A stretch of DNA of 64,000 nucleotides from Acanthosepion lycidas (lineage: Eukaryota > Mollusca > Cephalopoda > Sepiida > Sepiidae), in NCBI GenBank assembly GCA_963932145.1, contig OZ010588.1:104158550-104222549 (forward strand), in the 5' to 3' direction. A program made the position numbers and the translations under genes. Shown here piece after piece: positions 22,741 through 34,534 of the stretch; the first letter of the stretch is position 1; the number at the start of each line of letters is the position of its first letter. The notes under the pieces are model-generated. The model made no database searches and was not told the DNA's origin. It was given only the letters and a program-made list of their open reading frames with translations.

Positions 22741-23464
22741 CTAAATAAGAGGAAATTGTCTTCTCAGAAGTGAAAGAAGAATCCAGAGAAAAAAGTTTAA
22801 AGATAGAAGAGACTGACAAGATTTGAAAGCAGAGAGACTCTTTCTAATGAAAAGATATGCTTGTATAATGTTTTTGACCTTTTGGGTTAGGGGTACTTTT
22901 ATTTAAAAAATTCCTCCTAAAATGTGAAAAGAAGAGAAGCAAAATGTGAAATGAAAATGCATGAAATAAAAGGGTTTTAAAAGAAGAACAGACTGAAAGG
23001 AAGCTGTATAAACTGTGATCTGTTGAAGATAGAAAGAAGTATAGACTAAAGGGTACTGAGGGATGTGACAAAGAAGGGAGTGAAAGAGAAGAGGGAAGGA
23101 AACCCTTCTCAGAAAGGTGACAGAGAAAAAAGTAAGTAGTACTAGAAAAAAAGCAAGCAGACTCCCATGTGGGTACTTCTCTGGACATCAAAATTATAGT
23201 CTCTTCAAATCAAGTCAGTTGTTATCTATTCTTCTTATTCTTGTAATCTTCATGTCTTACTTCCTGCTCTTTCATTTATAACGCATGCCTTATTCCTCGT
23301 TACTATTTTAACAGTAACTGTCTACTTTGAGTGGCTCTCGAACCGTGTCTTAGGTTCATCTTAGTATTTAAAAAAAACTTCTGAAGATTAAGAAGGAAGG
23401 CATTGCTAGATATGTGAAAGATGGCTTTGTCAGTGAGTATGGGTGTTTGAATGGTTCTTTTTTA

Positions 23465-24480
23465 CTAATTGTTCACCCAATATAAGCCCAAAGAGCCACT
23501 CAAGGTAGTGGAGGTACTGAATGAGGTTATTGTCCAAGCATAAGAGAAGGGGGTAAGACATGCAATTGATAGGGATATATAGGAAAGATAACAGTTGACC
23601 CTAGACTTGAAGTGTTTGATTTGATTGTAATGACCAGGACTGGTTGATTTAATTGGTTTGGTTTAGCAGCATATCAACCATGATGGGTTATTTAATGCTG
23701 AGATTTAAATATTTTGAATGCAATTCTATGCCTTCAACTACAGATAAAATGTATTGTTGGTCCTTTTGTTTTAAAATAATATTGTTGCTAAGTTTACTAT
23801 AAATAGGTATTGTTGGGAATTTCACTACAGAATTGTATTGTTGGTAAGTTTTTATATAAAAATGTATTGCTGGTATTTTTACTATAAAAATGTATTTTTA
23901 TACTTTCATAGTGTTTTGTTTTTGTTTGGGGGTTCACTATTTAGCCTTAACTGGGACCCTAACAGGTCAGGGTGAACCTGGGAACAACACCCATTTAAGA
24001 GGTGGTTCCACGCCTCAAAACCTCCAATCTTCTGATCAGTGTTCTTGCTGCTCAGTGTAGTTTATCATCATACTCAGGACAATACTGATCGGGGAACATC
24101 CTCTCAGGAGTTTGTTCCACAAAGTAGCAGTTCTTGGAAAGCAGGTGTCCAAATGGAATTTCCTTCTTAGTAATGGAATATAAAATGAAAGGGGATTATT
24201 TGTTCTGCTGTACAAAACATGGCAGGTCATAGCAGTGAAGATCAATACTGGTAGAATAAAGGAATATAGATTGTCAGAACATTTGCCATGGAAATAGCGA
24301 TAAGGTAGCAAGAGGCTTGCAATGTTTCCTCTGTGGATTGCAGTGTGTAAAAAATCACTGTAACTAAAGATAACTTGGGAACTACCAAAGGAAATTGGTT
24401 GCTTTGGATAAGGAACAGAAAATGTGTTGATTTTATATGCTACAAGAGTGGATTTTGTAAACATACAATGTGACTCTTGC
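23465..24480 (-). pseudogene. LINE relic, family 2, split by R1
   Basis: The two flanks, 23465-23640 and 24090-24464, are one LINE 3' region interrupted by R1 copy c. On the minus strand 24036-24464 contains SLLLPYRYFHGKCSDNLYSF, then RRKFHLDTCFPRTATLWNKL and RGCSP. This is typical of the C-terminus of CR1/Jockey-like polymerases in invertebrates. Frame and start are broken. Confidence 0.65.
23645..24085 (+). mobile_element. R1 repeat, copy c, inserted in a LINE relic
   Basis: It starts with ggtttggtttagcagcatat and a gggttatttaatgc module, has eroded TGTATTGTTGG units, and ends with the aagaggtggttcca and tagtttatcatcatactcag modules. LINE-like sequence flanks both sides and is interrupted by it. 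Confidence 0.75.
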
Positions 24481-26140
24481 CCAAGCTTTCCACTGATGAG
24501 CTAATGATTACCTCACATTGCATTCCAATTTTTAATCATGTCACCAAAAGCTGGGCAAGGGCCTACTGCATGCTCACAAAGTAGAACAATGAATGACAAA
24601 CGCCACATCAGGAAATAATGCAAACCCTGTTCTTCATATTATATGTAAGTGTTTTTATTCAGGGCTTCACCTGCTCATCTGGGTATGTTGGTAGGTGATA
24701 TGTGAGACAACTTCTGCAATATCAGCAATTCTCACTACAAACTCCTTACCCATCTACTCATCCTGGTGACTGGCAATGCTAAATGGAGGCTTCAAAACTG
24801 CTTGACAGAAATGTCCATCTCACACAGTAGACCAGAATTATTCTTGATCTTAAGCATGACTGTTAATACAAACAAACACATGGATATACCCTATTTCCGG
24901 TTTTGTTGCTACTTGATCTCCAAAAATTCCTCATCCAACCCTTTACTTCCTATTTTCCTTCAGTTAAAGAAGATGCTGCTTAGAAGAACAAACTTCAAAA
25001 GGAACCATCCGCTGGTATATCAAACAGAAACATTTAAGGTTGAGATCAAACCTCCTCTTCCCTTTTTATATGGGTGTTCATAGTATCACAGATTTGACTA
25101 GAAACAGACAGAGAGTCTTAATTGATTGATCAGAATTTTTCAAGATTTAAGATTGGAACTTGGGAATGCAACTGAGGCTATTAGTGTAAGAGAATTAGTA
25201 GGCTTTGTTATATAGTATTTACAGTTGTTATTGGTTAATGACAGATTGTATCAGATACTGCAATCCTCACTGCTACCCACCTGGAACATGTTAGAGCCCA
25301 ATCACATATATTCTTCCTAGGATACCTCTCACCAAGCATAGTGTCTCATACGCATTTAAGGTACCAGTTGATCCAGTTCGGATTACCACATTGCTTCAGC
25401 TTACCCAAAGATTCTGTGATCAAATTAGAGCATTATTATGGCACATGGGACAGGCTGTTGGTACTAGTGTCTACTATTGTAAAGTACTTTCATGATATCA
25501 TAAGCAATAGATCTACCTGTCCCTTACCCTAATTCAAGTGGAAAAGAGAAGAAATTCCTAAATATAAATTTGCATTCCAGTTTTGAGATAATGAATAGTC
25601 AATATATTTTAATTTATTCAAATTATTGTTCTCATCTTGATTATTATAGGTGCAACATTTCACCCAAGTACCCTCTGGTTATCAACAGGTGTCAATTGGT
25701 TTTTTGCTGATATCTGTGATCTGTTTGTCTCAGTGATGCCCAATCCTGCTGAATCAGAGTATATTGTTTTACTACCTAATCTAGGGATTGAACTCATGAC
25801 TACTACAATGACATACAAATCTTTAACCAACACTTGTCTCTACTATTTCACAATCCTGAAAGATATCAGTGGTATGTTTTTAGAGCATTTAGCTCCAACG
25901 TTAACTGATTTTGACATTTTCTTATCATGGTAGGTTCATACCACTTTTGATAATTTAATATTCCGTTTTTAAGATGAGGCATTATAAATATAATTTAATT
26001 ATATAATTAAATTTGAAGTTTTTAGCTTCAGTTTTTGAAACATGGTAATTCCCGTGTAATGAATAAACCATATTTTAAATCAGTTAATATATATATAATA
26101 ATAATGGACTCTCCTGTCGGTTTCGATGTATGAGGATCTG
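24480..26140. other. unassigned intergenic DNA
   Basis: It contains open frames of about 100 codons (24766-25083 and 25637-25933 on the + strand). They have no recognisable motif and no homologous copy in the window. They may be old element sequence. Confidence 0.35.
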
Positions 26141-27505
26141 ACAGCTTATTGATTCAGTTATGAAAGTTTGTGCGATAATCTTAACTGACATTTAAGACAC
26201 ACTAGTGATTTACAAAGGAGGCCACATATGGAGCAAGTGTGAGGATTGTGAGATGAGATCACTGTTAGATTGGCTGACCTTTTAGATCTTGCTCTTGCTT
26301 CTTGAAGATGATTCAGACAAGCAGATTGAAAATTGCTGAGTCCACTAAAACACGTTAATCTCCATTCTACCCGCTCCAAAGCTAAGCACTCAAGGGTGTT
26401 ATGTGGTATAGTGACTGCTGACAAGTTGCTTTTCAGCTTGTCTTTGTATCTCAGCCATGGGTGTCCTACATTTCTGTAGCCCTGATCTAACTGGCTGTAC
26501 ATTAGGATCTTGGGTATCCTGTCATCAGATATTCTCAAGACATGACCAGTTCACCGTAACTGAGACTGTATGATAAAAGTCTCGATTTCTCCAATATTAC
26601 ACCTATTAAACAGGTCTACGTTAGATGTCCTATCTTGAAGCTTAATTCCACAGATTGCATGCAGACAGCTTTTATGGAAAACATCTAGCTGGTGTATATG
26701 GTACCTGTATGGAGTCCATGACTCTGAGCCATACAAAAGGATGACAAGTACAACAGCTCTGTAAACTTGAATTTTCGTATCCAGTCGAATACCCCGCTCA
26801 TTCCACAAGCGATGGCAAAGTTTGCCAAAAGCACTGGTAACCTTAGCAATCCGATGCATGATTTCATCATCTAAAGTTCCACTGTAATTGACTTTGCTAC
26901 CAAGATAGGTGAAAGACTTTACATACTTCAGGGGTTCGTCTTCTACTTTTAATGGTCTCTCTCGAAAATTTGTAGACTGGTGGTTTTTGTTTCTCACCAC
27001 GCAATTGCTTCAGAGTAGGACAAGGTTGGTGCACTACTTCAGTTTTCTTTATGCTAAGTGTAAGACCAAATGCTTTACATGCAGCAGAGAAACGATTTAT
27101 TAGATGTTGGGCCTCCTCAAAGGATGTCGCTACAAGAGCTGCATCATCAGCAAACAACAAATCACGAATAATATGCGTACGAAGGTGGGTCTTGGCTTTG
27201 AAGTGCTGATGATTGAAGAGACCATCAGTTGTTCAAAACTGAAACTTGATGCCACTCTCTGTGTCTGCAAATGCATATTTCAGCATCACCAAGAAGAAAA
27301 TGGCAAAAAGGACAGGGGCCATGACAAAACCTTACTTGGTGCCATTTGTGACATTAAAGGATTCCGGCATCATACTATCAGACACGATATTAGCTTTCAT
27401 TCCTTCATGAAAGGAGATGCTGACCTTTAACATGTTTTCAGGGATGCCAAGTTTCCTCAAGACTTGCCAAAGAGTCTCTCGATTCACAGTGTCAAAGGCC
27501 TTCGT

Positions 27506-27552
<47 letters not shown>

Positions 27553-27590
27553 TGAGGGATAATATATATAAATTGAAGATCAAATGTAGA
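26140..27590 (-). pseudogene. non-LTR retrotransposon reverse transcriptase pseudogene (RTE/Jockey-like)
   Basis: Reading from 27583 leftward, LTKAFDTVNRETLWQVLRKL (finger/palm motif) leads to GFVMAPVLFAIFF (motif B-like). LLFADDAALVATSFEEAQHL follows, with the FADD catalytic box. Next come YLGSKVNYSGTLDDEIMHRI, YGSESWTPYRYHIHQLDVF, and a tail with LECLALERVEWRLTC. A C-terminal zinc-finger-like CSICGLLCKSLVCLKC ends near 26158. Frameshifts around 26900-27000 and 27170-27330, and an in-frame stop after GIKFQF, disable it. The 5' end is cut off near a (TA)n at 27508-27549. Confidence 0.9.
27508..27549. repeat. (TA)n microsatellite
   Basis: About 21 TA units lie at the 5' truncation of the RT pseudogene. 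Confidence 0.95.
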
Positions 27591-27760
27591 TCAGATATAG
27601 ATAGAAATCAGATAGAAATCTGACAAAATGATGAAATATAAGTGTCTCTTTGCTTTTTTCATTTCTATCTCAGTCTCTGACAAAACCTTAATAAAGGTGA
27701 TACATGTTAGACTGTGATCCACTCCTAATTGTTATTTATTTTATATATTTATATATATTA

Positions 27761-27968
27761 TCTCCTTAAATAGGACAGATGTCAACATTTTAATACTAAA
27801 AAGTTGGGGGAATATCTAAAGAACCTTTTGGCAAACCTTTTGTCAGAGAAAAACTTGTTTTGTTTATTTTTTTATTTGTTTTTTCTGATGAAAGGTTGGC
27901 TGAAAGGTTCCTTAGATATCTCCCTCTTTTTAGTGTTAAGATGTTGACATTTCTCCTACTTAAGAGGA
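27761..27968. mobile_element. 208-bp fold-back MITE with TA duplication
   Basis: Arms of roughly 90 bp pair in inverse: tctccttaaataggacagat with its partner ending at 27968, and aatatctaaagaacctttt with aaaggttccttagatatc. TA flanks both ends (27759-27760, 27969-27970). The arms are imperfect; there is no ORF. Confidence 0.75.
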
Positions 27969-27969
27969 T

Positions 27970-28929
27970 ACAAAAATTTTGCAGTATGAAATCATTGTTT
28001 AAATATATATACATATAATTTTAATTTAATTGGCTTAAATATTGTGCCTATAATACTATAATAACATCTATAACAATAAAGATATGAATATCACATGGGC
28101 TTGGTTTAGTGGGTTAGAGCTGAGAAGTGTGAAGGAAGTTTTCACTACTTTTATTAATTTTTAAAAAGTGTAAAGGAGAAAAAGAACTAATTATGTAAAA
28201 GTTGAGTAGACACCTGATGAGGCTTGACAGTGATCAGGTATAATAGTTCTTTATATAAATATATGTATAGTGATTTATAAATAAGAAGTAGGAGTTGCTT
28301 CCCCTGTTTTGTTAGGTTATATATATATTAAAATGAAGGGAAGTAGAATTCCCATAATGCGTTAGAAAGACAGTTTTGGTTCAAAAATACAAAGTCTCTT
28401 TCTCTGACCACTAATTGTTGGACCAGAAAGACACGTTTTCTTAAATGAGCTCACAAGAAAGATTTCTCTTCATACAGATAAGCCTAAAAGCATTTCTTCT
28501 TTGCATTAATACATATAAATCAATATATAATGTTCTTTCAATAATATTAATCAATTGACTGGACAAAAAAAAATTAAAAATTAAGTTGTCTATATTTTTC
28601 CAAATGATTTAGGACTATTTTTCACCACTGAATTTGAAAATTTGTTTCTCTCAATCAGGTCATGTTTTTGTGCAAAGCTGAGTTTTTAAAATTCAATCTT
28701 CTGACTAAATCAATTACATTTTTGTAACATTATCGATTGAATTTTGTTAATATTTCTCATACGAAATAGGTTTTTAAGAGAAAAAAATTGTTTTCTGACA
28801 CAATTTATCAATTAAATGTTACAAATATCAATTACAATAAATTGAATAGTATACATTGATAAATGTAAGTACATGTAAATTGCATGTTATGTCATCATAG
28901 TTCAAAATTCAGAGCTTGAAATTCCATTT
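27970..28929. other. AT-rich intergenic DNA, no gene seen
   Basis: No ORF, inverted repeat or match to other parts of the window is apparent. Confidence 0.45.
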
Positions 28930-30626
28930 ATTCAAACCCTTAGAATGATCAGTGGCAGGGGCATCTCTCTTCAAAGTCCAGCAGTAATCAGCCATCATGA
29001 CTGCATCCCTGATACCTGGTCTCCATCCCTTTCATGTGCTGATGAAATCTCTCCCCCTGTTTGTTGCTCATAGATCCCACATTCTCAGGAAGCCGATCCA
29101 GATATGAGAATAAATAATGCATTTTGATGCTCATGTTGAATCCAAGGTTTCTGAAAGCAGTCAGTATAATGATGGCCAGTTCTGTGTATTTTCTAGCCTT
29201 GTTATTGCCAAGGAAATTCTTCATGACCAGAACAAAAGCCTTTCATGTTTCCAATTCCACATCTACCCTCGTGGGAGTGGGGGCTAGTAAATACCAACTA
29301 ACTGGGATCTGTTACTCAGCTCTTAGCTGTTGTTGAACTCTCTCCCTTTGGGCAGAGAGGAACCCAGACAAGGCTATGTCAAAGGGCAGAGTCTCGTCCA
29401 GGGAGGTAGACAGATCTGAGCCCATTTATGTGGGGATTATGGGAATTTTTGGCTGAGCCTACAGGCTCGGATTGCCCCACATTAAATTCAGCCTTGTGAT
29501 CTGTTGAGTACAACTCAGACTTATGCGAGAACTACTGACCTTCCAATAGTAGCACTCACTACTGGATTGACTTGCAATGACCTTGTGCATAACTGTTACC
29601 TTTATTCTTATTGTACTGTTTTTTTACAATAAACCTTTACTTATTTATCCACCTTGTTTTCAAGTATATATATTCCTATTAGCATGGAATATAACATTCA
29701 CTAATCTCAAGAAGTTCTCCAAAGACAGGTATTGGAATTTCATCATCACGAGCTACAGGATAACGTGCTGATTGAAGATCAGGATACTTGAGGCTGCTCC
29801 AATTCTTTCTGTTGATCTCAGTCAAGTTAATAGCACAGAAGTAGCAGTCATTGCTATGGTTTGTTGGCACCCTCCAAACCATGACAATTCCAAACTTCAG
29901 ACAACTCTTCTTGCCCTTGGTCCACTGATGCAGATACATGTCTTACATAACGTGTGTGGCACCCAACCTTTAATCTGCTCACCAAGGTTAATACCAAAAT
30001 AAAGAATGTAAGCATGCTGTATGAAAATTGTGACTGGATTCCTGTTAGAAACAATGGTGTATTTGCTGCAGATATAGCAGAATATGTCAGGCTTATTTTG
30101 ACAAGATCTGGTTGAAGCAATTTTATTCACCTGTAAAATAAAAATGCCAATTAGTGCATTTATCTCTTCAGAGTTCATTTACTTCAAGAAAAATAAAATG
30201 CATCATATAAAGTGAAAATACCTGTACATGTAGGAATTCTTCTACATGGGTTAAATGTCACAAAGTGGAGTGTCGGGATTGAATACAATAATATTAAATG
30301 TTGTGGGACTGTTTGTAATTTGGCCTTTTAAAACAATACCATGGCATTCATTAAAAAATAAAATAAAATCATGTATAAAGACAACATAATATTAAGAAAT
30401 AACATTAATTTTCTATAACAAGAATATAGAGTTGGTTGAAATATATTGAATGAGTAATGTCTTTTTTCTGGTTGTTAAAAGAGTTCTTGTGTAGACTAAA
30501 AACTATATTGTGCAAGTATATGAGAAAGGGGAAATGTCATTACTAGTGTGTTTGTGTGAGATAATATGTATATGTGTACATTGTAGTAATGGGTATAAAG
30601 GAGATAGATAGAATTAAGCTCTTACC
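28930..30626 (-). pseudogene. broken copy of an uncharacterised repetitive gene, interrupted by an LTR-like segment
   Basis: An N-terminal block (30130-29690) reads RSCQNKPDIFCYICSKYTIV, then GWVPHTLCKTC, LKFGIVMVWRVPTNHSNDCY and DDEIPIPVFGELLEIS, with paired cysteines suggesting zinc binding. A C-terminal block (29244-28930) reads KAFVLVMKNFLGNNKARKYT, NMSIKMHYLFSYLDRLPENV and GERFHQHMKGMETRYQG. I recognise this as a widely repeated, uncharacterised invertebrate protein. About 300 middle residues are missing, and the gap holds a repeat segment (29238-29680). A good minus-strand acceptor (attttacag|gtg at 30131) and a donor at 30626 (ctacg|gtaag) suggest an intron, so it was not simply a processed copy. 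Confidence 0.7.
29238..29680 (+). repeat. LTR-like repeat, single ~230-bp unit, inserted in a pseudogene
   Basis: It has one unit of the 3395-4016 family (gcagagaggaacccagacaa, gggaggtagacagatc, gaatttttggctgagcctac). A tail follows with a poly(A)-signal-like acaataaacc. It interrupts the minus-strand pseudogene. Confidence 0.45.
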
Positions 30627-31315
30627 GTAGACGATGGTGCTGGTATCTGAAGGTTGTCCGTTTGAGGTTTGGTCAGTGCTGCTGAGTCGTTTCTTGATAG
30701 CATATGTGTAAATGAATCAGGTCTTGAATATCAGCATAGTCTTTAGTGGAATCTGAGAGATTCTCTTGTTGAGGTCAATGTTTATGTTGTTTATACCAAT
30801 ATTCCTGAAAAAATTGGCTCCTGAATTATAATTTTACATATTCCTAATTGGCCCTAAAAAGTCACATGGTACACTTACTACTACATATGCATAATATTTT
30901 GGCATATACCTAAATTATAATGACTAATAAACAACCTTTCTGATTTGTATTCTATGATTTTGTACTGTACAGTTTAATTGGTGTGTTTTGAGATGTAAGC
31001 ACTTTATTGCGTGTTAGTGGTTTATGAATATTTCGGAGGTGTTTTTTAATATTTATGCGGCTATTTTTGGCTGAAAATACTTCTGATGGCTTAAAATTAA
31101 TAAGTTTATAATTAACATAATAATTAGTTTTATTGTGTGAAATATGTTTTATATTTCGATAAACAAAAATGTCAGAAAGAGTATGTGACAATAGCTCAAA
31201 AAGTTGACTCGATTGAGCAAAACCAATGTGATTTTTGGATTCAGCACATCAAAATTGTTCTCTAATCGGCTAAAAAAATTCAACAATAAATTTGGTGTTG
31301 ACCAGTGATCAGTAT
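30627..31315. other. intergenic DNA, left of the Penelope target array
   Basis: 30627-30790 may be the upstream exon of the minus-strand pseudogene, given the donor at 30626. Beyond it only AT-rich sequence and a 79-codon minus-strand frame without motifs are visible. Confidence 0.35.
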
Positions 31316-31562
31316 ATAAAAACTCTGGTATTAATTATAGGTTTACAAAAATCTAGTATTAATTATAAGTTTCTAAAACAAATCCAGTATTATATTTTTT
31401 AAAGTCAGTATTAATTATAGATTTATAAAAAAAAATCTGGTATTAATTATAGGCTTATAAAAAATCTGATATTAATTATAAGTTCATAAAAAATGTGGTA
31501 TTAATTATTGGTTAACAAAAAATCTTGTATTAATTATAGGTTTCTAAAACAAATCCAGTATT
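31316..31562. repeat. minisatellite of tattaattataggttt units, target of the Penelope-like unit
   Basis: About eight units of 30-45 bp share the tattaattatagg core and an aaaaatctgg block. The array resumes at 32503-32585 after the inserted element. Confidence 0.85.
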
Positions 31563-32501
31563 GTATTTACATTATGCAGACTATTGTCCTCATCTTTGTC
31601 GCCATATTTATCACAACGTTTCGGCCGTTGTACGCTCTGGCCTTCTTCTTGGTTGGAATTTCGAACTGAACCCTTTATTTCAATCAATGGGGTAAACTGT
31701 TTTAGTTCCACGTGCCATGTTTGATGGATGTCAGTTATCCAAAGTTCTCCACTGCCTTAACCGGGTATTGAACTCACACTCTTTGGGTTTGTCACTGGAT
31801 CTAACCAACGCCTTTATCCACTGTGCCATGTGTCCTTGAGGACTGAATGAATTTCTGGGTATTATAAACCTAATGTTTTCAGCAACCAGTGCTCATATTG
31901 CAATTTTGCTGTTATCATTACATGTTTTTACCAGAGCTCATATTGCAACTTTGTTATCATTGCTTTTCTCTAGCACTCCTTATTACTGGTTCCCATATTG
32001 TATTTATTTCTATGCTTGGTCGGCTCAGATTTTTGTGGCCTAGCATATGTGCTGATTCCTTAAGTTTACGAATTTTCCAATGGTGTTCCCTGTCTATGAT
32101 CTCAACATGATCCCACAGGGGACGGTGATCTCCCTTCTCTCTCCATATGTGGTCAGCCACGCCTGATTTTTCTACTTCCCCTCGTGTTACAGCTTTCTGT
32201 TGTTCTTGAAGCCTTACCTTGAGGGGGCGGCCTGTCTCTCCTTTATATTCCTTTCCGCAGCTGCACGGGATAGCATACACACAGTCTTTAGTCATGTTCT
32301 CCTGTATGGGGGGTCTCACTCGAGAGAGATATCTGCGAAGTGTTGTCAAGGGTTCAGTTCGAAAATCCAACCACCTGAAGAAGGCCGGAGTGTACAACGG
32401 CCAAAACGTTGTGATAAATATGGCGACAAAGATGAGGACAATAGTCAGCATAATGTAAATACTGTACATAATACCTCATCTCAGAAATATAGACAGACTC
32501 G
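31563..32501 (-). mobile_element. Penelope-like element unit with terminal inverted repeats
   Basis: A 939-bp unit is flanked by 12-bp target duplications aaatccagtatt (31551-31562 and 32502-32513). About 100 bp at each end are inverted copies: gactattgtcctcatctttg at the left against caaagatgaggacaatagtc at the right. The interior encodes the GIY-YIG endonuclease frame listed separately. The polymerase part of the element is missing. It sits in a tattaattataggttt minisatellite. Confidence 0.8.
31957..32469 (-). CDS. GIY-YIG endonuclease domain of a Penelope-like element (partial)
   Basis: A 170-codon minus-strand frame carries VYAIPCSCGKEYKGETGRPL, in which YAI and YKG are the GIY-YIG pair, followed by KVRLQEQQKAVTRG with the conserved arginine and glutamate. 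DHIWREKGDHRPLWDHVEII and DREHHWKIRKLKESAHMLG follow before the stop after EKQ. This is the C-terminal endonuclease of Penelope retroelements, which nicks target DNA. The frame begins inside the inverted repeat, so the first 40 or so residues are probably not domain sequence. The reverse transcriptase is absent. Confidence 0.8.
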   Translation of the reverse strand: MYSIYIMLTIVLIFVAIFITTFWPLYTPAFFRWLDFRTEPLTTLRRYLSRVRPPIQENMTKDCVYAIPCSCGKEYKGETGRPLKVRLQEQQKAVTRGEVEKSGVADHIWREKGDHRPLWDHVEIIDREHHWKIRKLKESAHMLGHKNLSRPSIEINTIWEPVIRSAREKQ

Positions 32502-33164
32502 AAATCCAGTATTATAGTTTTCTTTTAAAAAGTCAGTATTAATTATAGGTTTATAAAAAATCTGGTATTAAGTAAAGGTTCCTACCTATATGCCATAAAT
32601 GTTCCACATCCCTAAAATCAGATTGTGAACATTGTTAACAGAATCAGGAAGAATGTTTTCAACACTAAAAATAACTGAAACAACTCTTAGAATGATACTA
32701 ATAACTGATCTGAAAATGAAAGACAGTAATCTTCTTTATACAATATTCCTATGAAGAAATTCATAGAACAGATTTGACCAAAATATAACGGCAATTATGT
32801 GAGAAACAAAGAATGAATTCAACAGTTGAAATAACTCTTGCTATGTTAATGAATCATGTCAAAAGTACCAAAATTATGTCTTATTTTGATTGTATACATG
32901 ACTAATACCAAAAATAATTGGCCTAAACAACTTGGCAATATTAAAAGAATGCATTTGAAAATGTATGCAATAACTCATCACAAAATTAAAGAAGTTATCT
33001 TCCATATTGAATTGTACAGATTGAATGAAGCATTGTTAGAATAATAAAAGAAACAAAAACAATAACTTATTATTACTTCCACTCTTTTCTTAGTTATTAA
33101 TTGCATGTGGAATGTTATTTTTTAAGCTTGGTGCCAAATTTCTCTTTTATTCACATTTCTTTTT

Positions 33165-33860
33165 TAAAACATTTCACCCCAAGCAAAGCATTAATGCCAC
33201 CAAGATGCAAGGGAGTGAAAGAGAATGAAAAGAATTTAGTAAGGAGAAAGGACAATAAAAGAACAGGGTTCAGGAAGGCAGAATATGGTATTTAACATTG
33301 CATTTAAATTTTTGAAGATTGTACATGGCAAGGAAGCAAGAAACTGGAATAAAGTTCCACAGGTGAGAAGTGTGAGAAAAGAAACTATTAGACTCCGGGT
33401 TACATTTAGTTATTTCAACAGTAAAATGATGAGACCTATTTGCTAATCTATTAGAATGCTTAGGTTCATGCAGACCAGGTACCAAGGATGAGTGTTCATT
33501 AAAACAACTGCCATGAAAATATTTATAGAAAATAACAGATAGAAGTCATGTCATGGCAGTAGGAAAGTGACTGGTTGAAATGGCAGGTTATGATCGATAA
33601 CAATACAGATCCTTTTATTGAGAATCTTGAGATATATAACCAGACCAGATATGCTTGCAGTATTTAATGTACTGATAAATGGCAGTTTTATAAATATGCA
33701 AGATATTAGGTTGGCGCAAAAATAATGTCGTTTTCTCACATGTGAGAAAACAACGTTATTTTTGCACCAACCTAATAGATTCTAATGAGAAAAATTGTCT
33801 GGCACAACACAGTGAACCAATATTCTTAGCATCAACCAAGCTGATGGAGAGCAAAAAGGG
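33165..33860 (-). pseudogene. LINE relic, family 1, split by MITE copy 5
   Basis: The minus strand reads NIGSLCCARQFFSLES before the MITE, then TASISGLVIYLKILNKRICI after it, and further on RSHHFTVEITKCNPESNSFF, SHTSHLWNFIPVSCFL and NLQKFKCNVKYH. Frames are shifted between blocks. Confidence 0.75.
33706..33775. mobile_element. palindromic mariner-type MITE, copy 5, inside a LINE relic
   Basis: A 70-bp element with TA duplications and 35-bp arms with few mismatches and no loop. It is the same subtype as copy 1 (TTTTCTCACA). It splits a minus-strand LINE relic whose reading resumes on the other side. Confidence 0.95.
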
Positions 33861-34534
33861 TTCTCTATAATGACTAAAGGATAGCAGTTTCTTTTTGGAA
33901 ACAGTAAAATTTACAAGCCATTTCTTGCTCCAGTTAATAATTGATTAGAGGTTGTTTTTAAAAGCAGCTGTCAGTTTTAGTAATTGTGTCATGAGCATAA
34001 ATTCCTACTGTTTGGGGAACATCTAGCATAGAACAAAGCTTAGCAAGAATATAAATTTAATAAGTGTGTTCAATACTCAGAAATGTCAGCTATTTGCTAG
34101 ACAGAACTTGTCTTTTGCCTTTGTGAAGACCTTTGCACATGCCAGCTAGAAATTTAGGGTATTTATTGATGAATATGTACATCAAATATGGCACAAGGCT
34201 GAAATTGGAGGAGAGCTGTTTTCATGTTTAATTTAACTAGTTTCAAACACTGATCCACTTACCTGATAATGTTCCATTCACCATAATACCATCCATGCAT
34301 ATTGTTTCTACTTCAGTCACCAAAATATTCCAATTTCTCTATGAAGTTCTAACTAATTCTCATATCTACATTTTTTAACTAGGGGACATAAAATATAACA
34401 ATATCTACCCCCAATATGTAAAAGAAATATTTACAAAAACTAAATAAAACTGTGTTAGTAAGTGCCGTAGCATATCTACGAACGATAATGGGTATGTCCC
34501 CATTCACATAAATATAGTAGTAAATACTGTATGT

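Noticed and set aside
22844..23191. A 115-codon minus-strand frame rich in S, F and L
   Set aside because: It is the complement of a purine-rich tract; there is no recognisable domain and the composition is low-complexity.
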